Program-made: the position numbers and the translations under genes
Assembly (NCBI GenBank): GCA_027443745.1
Contig: DAIAZB010000010.1
Coordinates: 1-7,306, forward strand
Source of the DNA: Thiomonas sp.
Lineage (GTDB): Bacteria > Pseudomonadota > Gammaproteobacteria > Burkholderiales > Burkholderiaceae
Direction of reading: 5' to 3'
DNA: 7,306 nucleotides
Part shown: piece by piece, positions 7,053 through 7,306 of the stretch
How the letters are laid out: each line of letters starts with the position of its first letter
How positions within the stretch are numbered: position 1 is the stretch's first letter
The notes under the pieces: generated by a model
The model's input: the letters and a program-made list of their open reading frames with translations, nothing else
Database searches by the model: none
Told to the model about the DNA's origin: nothing

Positions 7053-7306
7053 ATGAAGAAAATTTTGATTGCTGTCGGTCTGGCCGTCGCCGCCGTGTCC
7101 CAAGCCAACGCTGCCGACATGATGGCTCTGGCCAAGTCCAAGAACTGCCTGGCTTGCCACGCGCTCGACAAGAAGCTGGTTGGGCCCTCGTACCAAGACG
7201 TGGCTGCCAAGTACGCCGGCAAACCTGGAGCGGAAGCCACCTTGGTCAACGCTGTGTTGCACGGTGTGTCTGGCGTCTGGGGCCCGGTTCCCATGCCTGC
7301 CAACCC
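7053..7306 (+). CDS. Class I cytochrome c (c551/c552 type), truncated at the window end
   Basis: This is a small monoheme electron carrier exported to the periplasm. The 84 complete codons visible begin with a Sec signal peptide, MKKILIAVGLAVAAVSQANA, with likely cleavage after residue 20 (ANA|AD). The heme site CLACH is at residues 32-36. KLVGPSYQDVAAKYAG and GVWGPVPMPAN follow; Met81 is the expected second axial ligand. The spacing and wording closely resemble Pseudomonas cytochrome c551. Roughly the last 20 residues, the C-terminal helix, lie beyond the right edge. The ATG at 7053 has GGAG seven bases upstream (7042-7045). The gene is divergent from the Trp-rich protein gene. Members of this group deliver electrons to terminal oxidases or nitrite reductase; which partner applies here cannot be told. 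Confidence 0.93.
   Translation, partial: MKKILIAVGLAVAAVSQANAADMMALAKSKNCLACHALDKKLVGPSYQDVAAKYAGKPGAEATLVNAVLHGVSGVWGPVPMPAN

Noticed and set aside
1..7306. CRISPR arrays, insertion sequences, tRNA or rRNA genes, or phage and defence genes
   Set aside because: No spaced repeat arrays, transposase motifs, tRNA-like cloverleafs or rRNA segments were seen; every major stretch is explained by conserved genes or the riboswitch.

Overview
The window is GC-rich, with good Shine-Dalgarno sites and dense coding. It looks like a betaproteobacterial chromosome, probably Burkholderiales. The grounds are a tandem glycine riboswitch directly ahead of a gcvT-gcvH-gcvP cluster, a small Trp-rich membrane protein of a type I associate with Burkholderiales, a large DctM-type TRAP permease of the mannitol/chloroaromatic branch, and a c551/c552-type cytochrome. 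The genus cannot be fixed from this sequence alone.

Layout from left to right. Positions 1-1665 (+) hold the 3' part of a TRAP transporter large permease gene, cut by the left edge. A 53-bp convergent gap with no clear terminator follows. Positions 1719-6320 (-) hold the glycine cleavage genes, transcribed right to left as gcvT (T-protein), gcvH (lipoyl H-protein) and gcvP (PLP-dependent P-protein). Their gaps are about 72-75 bp. Positions 6321-6597 (-) are the gcvT leader, which contains a two-aptamer glycine riboswitch followed by a perfect 20-bp palindrome. Positions 6619-6858 (-) encode the small Trp-rich membrane protein. A 194-bp divergent intergenic region with an 11-bp-period direct repeat separates it from a periplasmic cytochrome c gene on the + strand (7053 to the window end), which is cut by the right edge.

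How the parts work together. P-protein decarboxylates glycine and passes the aminomethyl group to the lipoyl arm of H-protein. T-protein releases ammonia and makes 5,10-methylene-tetrahydrofolate. L-protein, the shared dihydrolipoamide dehydrogenase, is not in the window. The riboswitch lets glycine control its own catabolism. The TRAP permease and the cytochrome have no evident functional link to glycine cleavage.

No undescribed multi-gene system is visible; the gene content is ordinary housekeeping. The parts most worth a second look are in RNA: the region between the second aptamer and gcvT, which contains the palindrome, a repeated copy of the first aptamer's P1 strand, and possible competing pairings. 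Two start-codon choices (gcvT, gcvH) and a hairpin between gcvH and gcvP also merit attention.
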